Shown here: piece after piece, positions 1 through 7,150 of the stretch
How the letters are laid out: each line of letters starts with the position of its first letter
Numbering within the stretch: the stretch's first letter is position 1
NCBI GenBank assembly: GCA_003141795.1
Contig: PLNO01000389.1
Location: forward strand, 12,522-42,787
DNA length: 30,266 nucleotides
Source: Spirochaetaceae bacterium
GTDB lineage: Bacteria > Spirochaetota > Spirochaetia > SZUA-6 > Fen-1364
Reading direction: 5' to 3'
Position numbers and translations under genes: made by a program
The notes under the pieces: generated by a model
Databases searched by the model: none
What the model was told of the DNA's origin: nothing
What the model saw: only the letters and a program-made list of their open reading frames with translations

Positions 1-640
1 GGTCCACGGGGTTGTCCGACCTCTCGTAGATCCGTGCGCTGCCGCCGGTGGCAATCACGACGGCCTTTGCGGAAATGGGGATGAGCGCACCGGTCTCATT
101 GTCGAGGACCGTGGCTCCTGCTACTGCTCCGTCTCCGACGAGCAGGCGGGTTGCGCGATGGTTGTCCATGATCCGCACGCCGAGCTTTTCCGCGGCCTCC
201 CGCAGGGGCATGGTGAGGTTGAAGCTCAGCGGCCGGCCCGGCCCGGGGGTGACGTTGTAGATGCCGGGAAGGTTTTCCTGGGGACCTTCAGGATAGTTCT
301 CCAGGTGATAGTGGCTGCCGTCCGCAATCGTCATGGGCACGCCGTACTGTGAGAGGCCCGGAACGATGATCGCCGCCTCGCGGACAAAGACGTCGACGAG
401 CTCCTGGTCATTGAGGTATCCGCCCACCTCGACCATCTGGCGGAACATCTCCGCCTCGCTCTGCGGAGTGACGCGGGTGATGTTGGTGACCGCGTACGGG
501 GTGCACCCGCTCTTTCCTGACTCCTTCTTGCAGAGGAGGATGACGTCGGCGCCCTTTTTTCTGGCCTCGACGGCGGCGCAGAGGCCGGCCCCTCCCCCTC
601 CGATGACGAGAACATCGGTTTCGATCCTCTTGTTGTCCAT
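1..640 (-). CDS. FAD-dependent oxidoreductase, fumarate reductase/succinate dehydrogenase flavoprotein type (C-terminus beyond window)
   Basis: The reading frame opens at ATG 640 and stays open to the window edge, giving the first 213 residues. Near the N-terminus it reads TDVLVIGGGGAGLCAAVEA, the glycine-rich dinucleotide-binding loop followed by a hydrophobic helix typical of the FAD_binding_2 family (fumarate reductase, succinate dehydrogenase and aspartate oxidase flavoproteins). A stretch near residue 190 resembling KAVVIATGG is the usual second FAD contact of that family. A weak Shine-Dalgarno (AGAAAGG) sits upstream. The gene lies 74 bp downstream of a sugar-type binding protein on the same strand, so it may oxidise or reduce the imported compound; that is inference. 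The catalytic domain is outside the window, so the substrate cannot be assigned. Confidence 0.85.
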   Translation of the reverse strand, partial: MDNKRIETDVLVIGGGGAGLCAAVEARKKGADVILLCKKESGKSGCTPYAVTNITRVTPQSEAEMFRQMVEVGGYLNDQELVDVFVREAAIIVPGLSQYGVPMTIADGSHYHLENYPEGPQENLPGIYNVTPGPGRPLSFNLTMPLREAAEKLGVRIMDNHRATRLLVGDGAVAGATVLDNETGALIPISAKAVVIATGGSARIYERSDNPVD

Positions 641-666
641 CTGATGTGTGCCTTTCTTAGGGAAGA

Positions 667-690
667 GAGCGGCGGCGTGCGCCGCCGCTC
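667..690 (-). terminator. GC-rich hairpin between binding protein and flavoprotein genes
   Basis: A perfect 10-bp inverted repeat (GAGCGGCGGC / GCCGCCGCTC) with a 4-nt loop lies between the binding-protein stop and the flavoprotein start. Read on the minus strand it is followed by only a short, broken pyrimidine run (TCTTCCC), so it is more likely an mRNA-stabilising or attenuating hairpin than a strong intrinsic terminator. Confidence 0.45.
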
Positions 691-714
691 CCCTGTGTGC
701 CGAACTAGTACGCC

Positions 715-1782
715 CTACTGGAAGAGTGCGTCAATCTGGTCTTCAGAGTACCAGGTGTTGACGTAGAAGGAGTCCAGGGTGTCCTTGTACTTCGCGAAGA
801 CCTGATCGATGTTGTTGTTGTCGACGAACAGGGCCGGCTTCGTCCAGATCTCGTTCGGCTTGACGAACGAGCTGTCCTTCAGCTTCTTGCCCTGGAGGAG
901 GCGCACGCCGATCCCGAGGCTCGTGCAGAGGGCGCCCGGCGAGTTCTCAACGCCGAAGGAGTTGAACCCGGAAGCGGTCTTCCTCTTCTCCCATTCCTTG
1001 ATGAAGGCGACCTGGGTTTCGCCGGTGACCGGCGGAATCTTGCGGCCGGCAGCGTCGAAGGCCCTGAGGATCCCGAGGGACATGCCGTCCTGGGTCAGGA
1101 CGCCGTCGATGTTGGGGAAGGAGCCCAGAAGGTCGGTCATCTTCTGCTGCGCGGCGGCCTGGTCCCAGTTGCCGTTCGCCGTTGCGAGGACCTTGATCCC
1201 GGGGTACTTCTTCAGCGTTTCCACCGCGGCCTGGTCACGTTCGATGTTGCCCGGCTGGTCGGCGATGCCGCTGATGTACACGATGTTGCCCTGGCCGTTG
1301 AGCTGCTTGGCGAGCCAGTCGACGATGGGGCCCATCCACCACGCCTGGTGCATGTGCACGTTGAGGCAGGGGGGGTTATCCACGCCCTGATCGTAGATGA
1401 TGCAGGTGATGCCCGCGGCCTGTGCTTCCTTGATCACCGGAACGAGCGCCGTCGCGGAGTTCGGGTTGATGAGGATCAGGTTCACCTTGCTCTGGATGAG
1501 GTTGCGGATCTGCGCGATCTGGGTGTTCACGTCCTCACCGGCGTTCTGCACGATCAGCTTGCTGACCCAGCCCTTGGCGACGTACGCCTCGACCTGGTTA
1601 TGCAGGCTTTCGATCATCTGGACGCGCCAGCTGTGGGTGAAGGGCCCGTTGCTCAGGCCGACCACGATTCCCTTTGATCCTGACGCGGATTCGCTGGTGC
1701 CGTTCGCGAACGCGCCCAGGGCGACTGCCAGGCAGAACAGGACCACGAGTCCGGTTCTGAACCAGCTCTTCGTTCTTGCCAT
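715..1782 (-). CDS. Sugar-type ABC transporter substrate-binding protein (RbsB-like, periplasmic binding protein family)
   Basis: A 355-residue protein. Residues 1-26 form a signal peptide: basic MARTK, a hydrophobic core, then a cleavage-like AFA followed by NGTSESASG, a mature start common among spirochaete binding proteins. The body has the two-lobed type-1 periplasmic-binding fold seen in ribose and autoinducer-2 receptors, with repeated motifs such as KVNLILINPNSATALVPVIKEAQAAGI and NIDGVLTQDGMSLGILRAFDAAG. Start ATG 1782 has a strong ribosome-binding site (AGGAGGAGG). Matching ATPase and permease genes are not in the window and probably lie further along the minus strand past the flavoprotein. 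A sugar, polyol or related ligand is likely but cannot be named from sequence. Confidence 0.9.
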   Translation of the reverse strand: MARTKSWFRTGLVVLFCLAVALGAFANGTSESASGSKGIVVGLSNGPFTHSWRVQMIESLHNQVEAYVAKGWVSKLIVQNAGEDVNTQIAQIRNLIQSKVNLILINPNSATALVPVIKEAQAAGITCIIYDQGVDNPPCLNVHMHQAWWMGPIVDWLAKQLNGQGNIVYISGIADQPGNIERDQAAVETLKKYPGIKVLATANGNWDQAAAQQKMTDLLGSFPNIDGVLTQDGMSLGILRAFDAAGRKIPPVTGETQVAFIKEWEKRKTASGFNSFGVENSPGALCTSLGIGVRLLQGKKLKDSSFVKPNEIWTKPALFVDNNNIDQVFAKYKDTLDSFYVNTWYSEDQIDALFQ

Positions 1783-1807
1783 GTCTCTTCCTCCTCCTGA
1801 AAATTAA

Positions 1808-1824
1808 AATGGTCAACGACCATT
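1808..1824. promoter_or_regulatory. Palindromic operator candidate in the leader of the binding-protein gene
   Basis: AATGGTC-AAC-GACCATT is a perfect 7-bp inverted repeat with a 3-bp centre. It lies 26 bp before the start codon and downstream of the predicted promoter, a position suited to repression. The TGGTC/GACCA half-sites resemble those of GntR/FCD regulators, although those normally have a 1-bp centre. The rest of the 313-bp intergenic region (1783-2095) holds the minus promoter listed separately, a GntR-like half-palindrome near 2022-2032 (TGGTAGGACTA) and the isomerase ribosome-binding site; no hidden gene was seen. Confidence 0.45.
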
Positions 1825-1925
1825 AAAAGGACACAGAAAGCGCGGTCCTCGCCTGATCTCCGGTGGCGGGTCCCGCGTGGTAGAAAAAGAACGAAATCTG
1901 GAATTAATCTCTCGAACGAGGACGC

Positions 1926-1954
1926 ATCTTAAACCCAGTCCACCGGCTTGTCAA
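1926..1954 (-). promoter_or_regulatory. Sigma-70-type promoter for the binding-protein/flavoprotein operon
   Basis: On the minus strand TTGACA (1949-1954) is followed by a 17-bp spacer and TAAGAT (1926-1931). The region upstream of the -35 box is A/T-rich, unlike the GC-rich surroundings. This gives a leader of about 135 nt before ATG 1782 that contains the AATGGTC palindrome. Confidence 0.65.
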
Positions 1955-2095
1955 ATTTTTTCTCTGCATTATGGTTCAAATCTTCACAGATAATTGAGTG
2001 GTTGCGAACAAGGCTGAAGTATGGTAGGACTAATATACCGAATTGATTTAATCCGACCAATAATTGAAGCAAAACGAACTGACAGGAGGGATCCC

Positions 2096-3211
2096 ATGTA
2101 TTCTTTGGCTGATCTTCGGTATCAATCCCGACACAGGACGCCGGAGGAGCTCCTCGCGCACATGAAGAGCTTCTCCCTGGATATGAAGCTCACGGTGGGC
2201 ATCTGGTACTTCGCTCCCGGCGGCAACAGGTTCCACGACCGCTACGTGCCGGATATGAGCATTGCGGATCGCATCGAGCTGGCAGCGGAAATGGCACGCT
2301 ACGGCGTGAAGGGCATCGAGGCGCATTACCCTTCCGAGGTGAACGAGGAAAACCTCCACCTGTACAAGAAGCTGGAGAAAGAGGCGGGAATACGCCTCGT
2401 CGGGCTCGGACCCAACAGCTTCTCGCGCCCCGAGTTCGAGTTTGGAACCCTCTCCAATCCTGACAAGAAGAAAAGGGACCAGGCGCAGAAGACGGTGATC
2501 GGCGCGCTGAAGATGGTGAAGGAGGCGGGGGCGGCGCACATGGGCCTGTGGCCCGGGAACGACGGGTTCCTCTATCCCCTGGGGACCGTCTTTTACGACA
2601 TGTGGGACTGGTACGAGGGGGCCCTCGCCGAGTGCCTGGACGAGGTGCCGGGGGTCCGCATAGGGCTTGAGACCAAGCCCTACGAGCCTGTCCCCAACAA
2701 CATCTACCGCACCACGGGGGATGGCCTCGTCATGGCCTCCGACATCGAGAAGCGTCTGAAGAACCCCATCAACCGCAAGCTCCTCGACGAAGGCCATTGC
2801 ATCGTCGGGTTCCAGCCCGAGGTCGGCCACATCCTCATGGGATACGAGATCCTGCCCTACGCGTACACGCGGATCTCCCGGCAGGCCCGACTGTCCCACA
2901 TCCACCTGAACGGCCAGCCCCTGGGCAATTACGACCAGGACCTCAACGTGGGGGTCGTCTCCTGGCAGGAGACCGAGGCGCTCCTCTATTCCCTGAAGGC
3001 CATCGGCTACAAGGAGTACTTCGGGCTGGACATCAATCCCGAGCACATGCCGGTCATGGAGGCCATCAAGGTGAACGCGCGCGTGCTCGAGGTCATGAAC
3101 GCGCGCATCGACACCCTTCCCCACGACAAGCTGCTGGAATGCTTCCACAACCCCGAGAAGAACAGGGGCGGCATCGAAATGATCCTCGCGGAGAGCTACG
3201 CCAAAAGGTAA
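2096..3211 (+). CDS. Xylose-isomerase-like TIM-barrel protein
   Basis: A 371-residue protein of the xylose isomerase/AP-endonuclease-2 TIM-barrel superfamily. Features include RYGVKGIEAHYPSEV in an early strand-helix unit, GLETKPYEP carrying a likely metal-ligand glutamate, GFQPEVGHILMGYE with Glu and His, HIHLNGQ, and GLDINPEHMPV at the last strand. These acidic and His residues at strand ends match divalent-metal sites of sugar isomerases. ATG 2096 is preferred because GGAGG lies 7 nt upstream; an in-frame ATG at 2021 would add 25 residues without a ribosome-binding site. It diverges from the binding-protein gene, so the pair probably serves one sugar or polyol. The exact substrate is not known; sugar isomerase or epimerase activity is the likely role. 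Confidence 0.85.
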   Translation: MYSLADLRYQSRHRTPEELLAHMKSFSLDMKLTVGIWYFAPGGNRFHDRYVPDMSIADRIELAAEMARYGVKGIEAHYPSEVNEENLHLYKKLEKEAGIRLVGLGPNSFSRPEFEFGTLSNPDKKKRDQAQKTVIGALKMVKEAGAAHMGLWPGNDGFLYPLGTVFYDMWDWYEGALAECLDEVPGVRIGLETKPYEPVPNNIYRTTGDGLVMASDIEKRLKNPINRKLLDEGHCIVGFQPEVGHILMGYEILPYAYTRISRQARLSHIHLNGQPLGNYDQDLNVGVVSWQETEALLYSLKAIGYKEYFGLDINPEHMPVMEAIKVNARVLEVMNARIDTLPHDKLLECFHNPEKNRGGIEMILAESYAKR

Positions 3212-3225
3212 GGCTGGGTACTGCA

Positions 3226-3271
3226 CTCCGGCGCGCCTCCTGCGTATACTTGCGGGAGGCGCACGCCGGAG
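3226..3271 (+). promoter_or_regulatory. Hairpin that buries the ribosome-binding site of the PII-like gene
   Basis: CTCCGGCGCGCCTCC (3226-3240) pairs with GGAGGCG-CA-CGCCGGAG (3255-3271), leaving only a 2-nt bulge and a 14-nt loop. The distal arm contains GGAG of the Shine-Dalgarno GGAGGG (3268-3273), 4 nt before ATG 3278. Folding would hide the ribosome-binding site. The loop also contains TATACT, which could serve as a -10 box, but no good -35 box is visible. Confidence 0.5.
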
Positions 3272-3277
3272 GGTTCC

Positions 3278-3613
3278 ATGAAGCGCATCGTGGCCATCAT
3301 CAAGGATGACAGGCTCGCCCGGGTTCTCCAGGAGCTGGACCGCAACGAGATCTACCTCAAGACGATCTCCCGGGTCTACGGTCCCGATGCGCCCAGGGAC
3401 GCGCCGGTAGACGCGTGGTCGGGGGAGGAGAGCCTCGCACCCTGGTTCCGCCTGGAAATCGCCGTCAACGACAACTACGTGAGGCCCACCATCGACGCCA
3501 TCCTCAACGGCGCCCGCACGGGATCCGGCGGTGCCGGCAAGATCTTCATCCAGCCACTGGAGCAATGCATCCGCATCCGCAACGGAGACACGGGAACCAT
3601 CGCGATCGGATAG
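3278..3613 (+). CDS. PII-family (GlnB/GlnK-like) signalling protein, atypical T-loop
   Basis: A 111-residue protein with the PII fold signature: MKRIVAIIK at the N-terminus, FRLEIAVNDNYVRPTIDAIL in the middle, TGSGGAGKIF (residues 81-90, corresponding to the TGKIGDGKIF nucleotide loop) and CIRIRNGDTG near the end, matching the usual RIRTGE. PII trimers bind ATP, ADP and 2-oxoglutarate and report energy and nitrogen state to transporters and enzymes. The T-loop (about residues 35-56) is unlike GlnB: it is rich in Pro, Asp and Glu and lacks the uridylylated Tyr51. No amtB or glnA neighbours it; it lies 66 bp after an isomerase-like gene, so it may regulate a nearby metabolic or transport function. 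The start is fixed by GGAGGG. Confidence 0.85.
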   Translation: MKRIVAIIKDDRLARVLQELDRNEIYLKTISRVYGPDAPRDAPVDAWSGEESLAPWFRLEIAVNDNYVRPTIDAILNGARTGSGGAGKIFIQPLEQCIRIRNGDTGTIAIG

Positions 3614-3683
3614 CTCAGGGGTCGTCCCTGCACGCTGCCTCGGTCCCCGCGCGCGGCAATTCTCAGTTTGCGTCTCACAAATG

Positions 3684-3773
3684 AGCACTTCTCATTTTGC
3701 CCCACAATAAGGGCTCCATTTGTCAGTACTGCCGTTATGTCGTGAGCTCCAAAGGTACAAAATGAGAAGTGCT
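3684..3773. repeat. Long-spaced perfect inverted repeat upstream of moeA
   Basis: AGCACTTCTCATTTTG (3684-3699) recurs as its exact reverse complement at 3758-3773, 58 bp away. The left copy is also inside a smaller palindrome, AAATGAG-N5-CTCATTT (3679-3697). The spacer is A/T-richer than the surroundings. The element lies between the PII gene and the moeA promoter, within a 243-bp gene-free stretch (3614-3856). It could be a paired operator that supports looping, or an RNA stem. It has no target-site duplication, so a miniature transposon is unlikely. Confidence 0.6.
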
Positions 3774-3785
3774 GCCCCGCGCGCG

Positions 3786-3815
3786 TTGATACGGGCGCGA
3801 CGCGCGTGCTACTGT
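3786..3815 (+). promoter_or_regulatory. Promoter of the molybdenum cofactor operon
   Basis: TTGATA (3786-3791), an 18-bp spacer, then TACTGT (3810-3815). The same -10 hexamer and spacer length occur in the promoter of the sugar transport operon at 12142-12171. Transcription would start near 3822, about 35 nt before the moeA GTG. The right arm of the 16-bp inverted repeat ends 13 bp upstream of the -35 box. Confidence 0.6.
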
Positions 3816-3856
3816 GATGCAGGTCCGTTCCACGGGCCCGTAGCGAGAGGCGTGTC

Positions 3857-5029
3857 GTGATCGATCTGGAAGAGGCCCTGGCCGTCGTGCGGGGCATCCC
3901 GCGCGGTTGTACGGAGGAGACGGTCGACCTCGCCCATGCGCTGGGTCGCGTCCTTGCGCGCGCGGTCCTCTCTCCGCTGGACTCCCCCTCCTTCGACAAG
4001 GCGACGATGGACGGATTCGCCGTCGGTCCCGACGATGATTCGCCCGTGTACCGCATCGTGGAAACGGTGGCCGCCGGATCGCTTCCCTCCCGCGGCATCC
4101 ATCGGGGGGAATGCGCGCGGATCATGACCGGGGCAGCCCTCCCGGCGGGCGCGGCCCGCGTCATTCGCAAGGAGTACGTCGAAGAGCGGGACGGGACCGT
4201 CCGCAGCGTGAGGCCGGAGACGGTCCCCAACGTGGTGCTGCGCGGCGCAGGCCTCCGCGCGGGCCAGGAGCTCCTGGCGCCGCGGGTCCTCCGCGCCCAT
4301 GACGTCGGGATCCTCGCCGCATCCGGAATCGCGCGCGTCGAGGTCGCCTCCCTGCCGACGGTGGGGATCGTCTCGACGGGATCGGAGATCCGCGCGGCCG
4401 GCGCCGTCCTCCAGCCGGGGCAGATCTACGACAGCAACGGGCCGCAGCTTGCCGCGCAGTGCGCCGCCCTGCGGCTGCCGACCCAGTCCTTCGGGATCGT
4501 GCGGGACGAGGCGGAAGCGCTTCGCTCGAGCGTTACCGCGGGGCTGGATGCCTGCGGATGCGTGCTCATCTCCGGCGGGGTGTCCGTCGGGGACTTCGAC
4601 CTGGTGCCTCGCTGCCTTTCGGAGTTGGGCGCGACGACCCTGTTCCACGGCGTGGCGGTCAAACCGGGGAAGCCGACGCTGTTCGCCCGGCGCGGGGACA
4701 GGATCATCTTCGGCATGCCGGGGAACCCGGTGTCGGCGTTCGTGATCTTCGAGCTGTTCGTGAAACCGGCGGTGTTCCGCTTAATGGGGCTCGATTGGAA
4801 ACCGCTCGAGTTCAACGCAACGTTGGCACGCCCGATCCGACGCCGGGACACCGAGCGCGTGGAGTTCTTCCCCGTCAGCATGAAGGCGGGCAGGGCGGTG
4901 CCGATCGCGCTACAGGGGTCGTGGAATTTGAACGCTCTGGGGGATGCCGACGGCCTGGTGAGGATCGAGCGCGGCGTTGCGGAGCTCCCGGAGGGAACGG
5001 AGACGTATGTTCGACCTGTTTGGTCGTGA
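3857..5029 (+). CDS. moeA: Molybdopterin molybdotransferase MoeA
   Basis: A 390-residue protein of normal MoeA length. It inserts molybdate into adenylylated molybdopterin to give active molybdenum cofactor. Diagnostic motifs are DKATMDGFAV (residues 47-56), ISGGVSVGDFD (238-248), KPGKP (269-273) and GMPGNPVSAFV (286-296), in the order of MoeA domains III, I and IV. The start is GTG 3857, with GAGAGG upstream; no ATG is available near the conserved N-terminus. It heads an operon of eight overlapping or closely spaced genes, and its 3' end overlaps moaA by 23 bp, implying translational coupling. A promoter lies 40 bp upstream. No fused second domain is present. Confidence 0.95.
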   Translation: MIDLEEALAVVRGIPRGCTEETVDLAHALGRVLARAVLSPLDSPSFDKATMDGFAVGPDDDSPVYRIVETVAAGSLPSRGIHRGECARIMTGAALPAGAARVIRKEYVEERDGTVRSVRPETVPNVVLRGAGLRAGQELLAPRVLRAHDVGILAASGIARVEVASLPTVGIVSTGSEIRAAGAVLQPGQIYDSNGPQLAAQCAALRLPTQSFGIVRDEAEALRSSVTAGLDACGCVLISGGVSVGDFDLVPRCLSELGATTLFHGVAVKPGKPTLFARRGDRIIFGMPGNPVSAFVIFELFVKPAVFRLMGLDWKPLEFNATLARPIRRRDTERVEFFPVSMKAGRAVPIALQGSWNLNALGDADGLVRIERGVAELPEGTETYVRPVWS

Positions 5030-5804
5030 GATCACCTCTCTTCGCATCTCGGTCACCGCTGACTGCAACCTGCGCTGCGGCTACTGCGTGCCCGTCGGCG
5101 GGGAGCCCGCGCGCGGCAGGGCGGCTGCGCTCAGCGGCGAGCGGATCGTCCTTGCGGCCCGGGCCGCAGTGGCACTCGGGGTGCGCAAGATCCGCCTCAC
5201 CGGAGGCGAGCCCCTCGTGCGGAAGGACATCGTCGAGCTCGTTGCCGAGCTTTCAACCATCGACGGGCTCGAGTGCCTTGCCATGACGACGAACGGGACG
5301 CTCCTTTCACCGCGCGCGCGCGCCCTTGCCGAAGCGGGTCTGCAGAGCGTGAACGTGTCCCTGGACACGTTGGAGCCTGACCGCTACCGGCGGATCACGC
5401 GCGGCGGGAGGATCGACGATGCGCTGAGCGGGATCCGCGCCGCGCTCGACGAGTCCCTCCCCGTGAAGATCAACATGGTGGTCCTTCCCGAGACGACGCA
5501 GGAAGACATCGAGTGTATGCGTCGGTTCTGCGCCGGCAGCGGCGCCAGGGTCCAGCTCATCAACCTCTTCGATCTGTCCCAGGAGAAATGCGACGCGGCC
5601 GGATTCGACAGACCCCCGCTGTGCGCGCAGTGCAACCGCATCCGTCTCACCGCGGACGGGCGGCTCAAGCCCTGTCTGCACTCCAACACCGAGGTTGCCC
5701 TCGATTTCACCCGGCTTTCGGACTGCATGCGCAGCGCGATCCTCGCCAAGCCACGGCAGGGCGGGGTCTGCACGAACCGCTCCATGGTGGAGATCGGAGG
5801 CTGA
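5007..5804 (+). CDS. moaA: GTP 3',8-cyclase MoaA, unusually short form
   Basis: A radical-SAM enzyme for the first step of molybdopterin synthesis, GTP to the cyclic precursor with MoaC. The N-terminal iron-sulfur ligands are C20, C24 and C27 (CNLRCGYC), RLTGGEPLVRKD follows, and the MoaA-specific second cluster is C206, C209 and C223 (LCAQCNRIRL then LKPCL). The NRIR arginines and the C-terminal GG tail (MVEIGG) are kept, which argues for function. At 265 residues it is about 60-70 shorter than typical MoaA: the segment that normally lies between FIEYMP and the second cluster is nearly absent. Start ATG 5007 lies inside the end of moeA, with GGAG just upstream. Confidence 0.9.
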   Translation: MFDLFGREITSLRISVTADCNLRCGYCVPVGGEPARGRAAALSGERIVLAARAAVALGVRKIRLTGGEPLVRKDIVELVAELSTIDGLECLAMTTNGTLLSPRARALAEAGLQSVNVSLDTLEPDRYRRITRGGRIDDALSGIRAALDESLPVKINMVVLPETTQEDIECMRRFCAGSGARVQLINLFDLSQEKCDAAGFDRPPLCAQCNRIRLTADGRLKPCLHSNTEVALDFTRLSDCMRSAILAKPRQGGVCTNRSMVEIGG

Positions 5805-5806
5805 CG

Positions 5807-6259
5807 GTGGGGCTGAGCCATCTCGACGAGCAGGGCAAGGCAGTCATGGTCGACGTCTCCTCCAAGCCGCGGGTGAGGCGCACGGCACGCGCCGCGGGAC
5901 GCATCCTCATGCAGCCTGAGGCGCTGCGACTCATTCGGGAGAACCTCCTCAAGAAGGGCGACGCGCTGGGGGTGGCCCGGGTTGCGGGCATCGCGGCGGC
6001 CAAGCGCACCGCGGAGCTCATCCCCCTGTGCCACAACATCAGGATCGACCAGGTGACGGTGGACTTCGAGCTCCGCGACGATTCGATCGAGATCGAGGCG
6101 CGCACGGTCTGCACGGAGAGCACCGGCATCGAAATGGAGGCGCTCACCGCAGTTGCCGTCGCCGCGCTCACGCTGTACGACATGTGCAAGGCCGTCGATA
6201 AGGGGATGCGGATCACCGACGTCCGCCTGATCGAAAAGACCAAGGGAGAGCCGGGATGA
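5807..6259 (+). CDS. moaC: Cyclic pyranopterin monophosphate synthase MoaC
   Basis: A 150-residue MoaC, the normal length. It converts the MoaA product into cyclic pyranopterin monophosphate. Signature segments are MVDVSSKP near the start, LIPLCHNIRI (His76), TGIEMEALTAV (Glu109, Glu111) and DMCKAVDKGM (Lys128, Lys132), which match the family active-site residues. The start is GTG 5807, chosen because GGAGG lies 6 nt upstream and it follows the moaA stop by 2 bp. The same frame stays open upstream, but that region is within moaA. The stop overlaps the next gene by 4 bp (ATGA). Confidence 0.93.
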   Translation: MGLSHLDEQGKAVMVDVSSKPRVRRTARAAGRILMQPEALRLIRENLLKKGDALGVARVAGIAAAKRTAELIPLCHNIRIDQVTVDFELRDDSIEIEARTVCTESTGIEMEALTAVAVAALTLYDMCKAVDKGMRITDVRLIEKTKGEPG

Positions 6260-6693
6260 TCCGCGATTTCGCACTCGTTTCCATCAACCTCTCGCAGGGC
6301 AAGGGCACGAAGAAAACGCCCGTGGGCCGGGCAGTGCTGAAGCAGGGCCATGGCATCGTGGGCGACGCTCACGCCGGCGACTGGCACCGGCAGGTATCGC
6401 TCCTGGCGGAAGAGGACATTGCCGGGGTGCAGGGCAGGCAGATCGGGCACGGGGAGTTCGCGGAGAACCTCACCACGCGCGGGATCGCACTGGAGGCGCT
6501 CCCGGTTGGAACGCGACTCCACGTCGGCCCCGCGGTTCTGGAGATCACGCAGATCGGAAAGGAATGCCATGGCGGAGAGTGCGCGATCCGCCGTGAGCTC
6601 GGCGACTGCATCATGCCGCGCAGGGGTGTGTTCGCCCGCGTTCTCCAGGGCGGGGAGATCGACGTTGAGAGTCGCTGTCATTTCGATCTCTGA
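6256..6693 (+). CDS. MOSC-domain protein
   Basis: A 145-residue stand-alone MOSC (molybdenum cofactor sulfurase C-terminal) domain. Motifs include GIVGDAHAGDWHRQVSLLAEEDI, the usual GDxHAG region, GEFAENLTTRG, and the conserved cysteine in IGKECHGGEC (C104). MOSC domains bind molybdenum cofactor and are thought to carry sulfur, or here possibly selenium, to it. It starts with ATG 6256, overlapping the moaC stop by 4 bp, and its end overlaps mogA by 29 bp. It has the same placement between moaC and mogA in many anaerobe clusters. Its precise biochemical role is inferred from the family and context. Confidence 0.88.
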   Translation: MIRDFALVSINLSQGKGTKKTPVGRAVLKQGHGIVGDAHAGDWHRQVSLLAEEDIAGVQGRQIGHGEFAENLTTRGIALEALPVGTRLHVGPAVLEITQIGKECHGGECAIRRELGDCIMPRRGVFARVLQGGEIDVESRCHFDL

Positions 6694-7150
6694 CAGGGCC
6701 TCCCGCGGGGAGTATCCCGACCACTCCGGTCCCGCGGTGGAAGCGGGCGTCCTGGCTCTCTATCCCGACGCATCGATCTCGCGTGCGCTGGTCCCGGATG
6801 AGGCGGCGGCGATCCGCGGAGCACTCGTTGCTCACGATGGCGTCGACTTCATCCTCACCACCGGCGGCACCGGGCTCTCTCCCCGCGACATCACACCCGA
6901 GGTCACGATGGCGTTCTGCGACCGGCCGATCCCCGGCATTGCCGAGACGCTGCGGGCGCTGTCCTACCGGGAGACGCCCACCGCGATGCTGTCCCGCGCG
7001 TATGCCGGCGTGCACGGGACGTCGATCGTGGTCAACCTCCCCGGCTCCGTGAAAGCGGTGAAGTTCTGCATGTCGGTGCTCGGGCCGGTCATGGCGCACG
7101 CGGTGGCCATGCTCCACGCCGAAGGGCACGAGAAAGGGGGCTCTCCGTGA
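6665..7150 (+). CDS. mogA: Molybdopterin adenylyltransferase MogA/MoaB
   Basis: A 161-residue MogA/MoaB-type protein that adenylylates molybdopterin before MoeA adds molybdate. The diagnostic loop TTGGTGLSPRDITPE is at residues 65-79, preceded by VAVISISDRASRGEY and followed by VVNLPGS near the C-terminus. The start is taken as TTG 6665, 7 nt after GGGGAG and directly before the first beta strand; no ATG or GTG is available there, and the longer frame upstream only shadows the MOSC gene. Whether it is closer to MogA or MoaB cannot be settled by eye. It overlaps both neighbours. Confidence 0.88.
   Translation: MRVAVISISDRASRGEYPDHSGPAVEAGVLALYPDASISRALVPDEAAAIRGALVAHDGVDFILTTGGTGLSPRDITPEVTMAFCDRPIPGIAETLRALSYRETPTAMLSRAYAGVHGTSIVVNLPGSVKAVKFCMSVLGPVMAHAVAMLHAEGHEKGGSP

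Noticed and set aside
667..690. A strong intrinsic terminator
   Set aside because: The stem is good but no adequate U-run follows on either strand, so it is listed only as a hairpin with modest confidence.
3684..3773. A miniature inverted-repeat transposable element
   Set aside because: No flanking target-site duplication and no second copy in the window.
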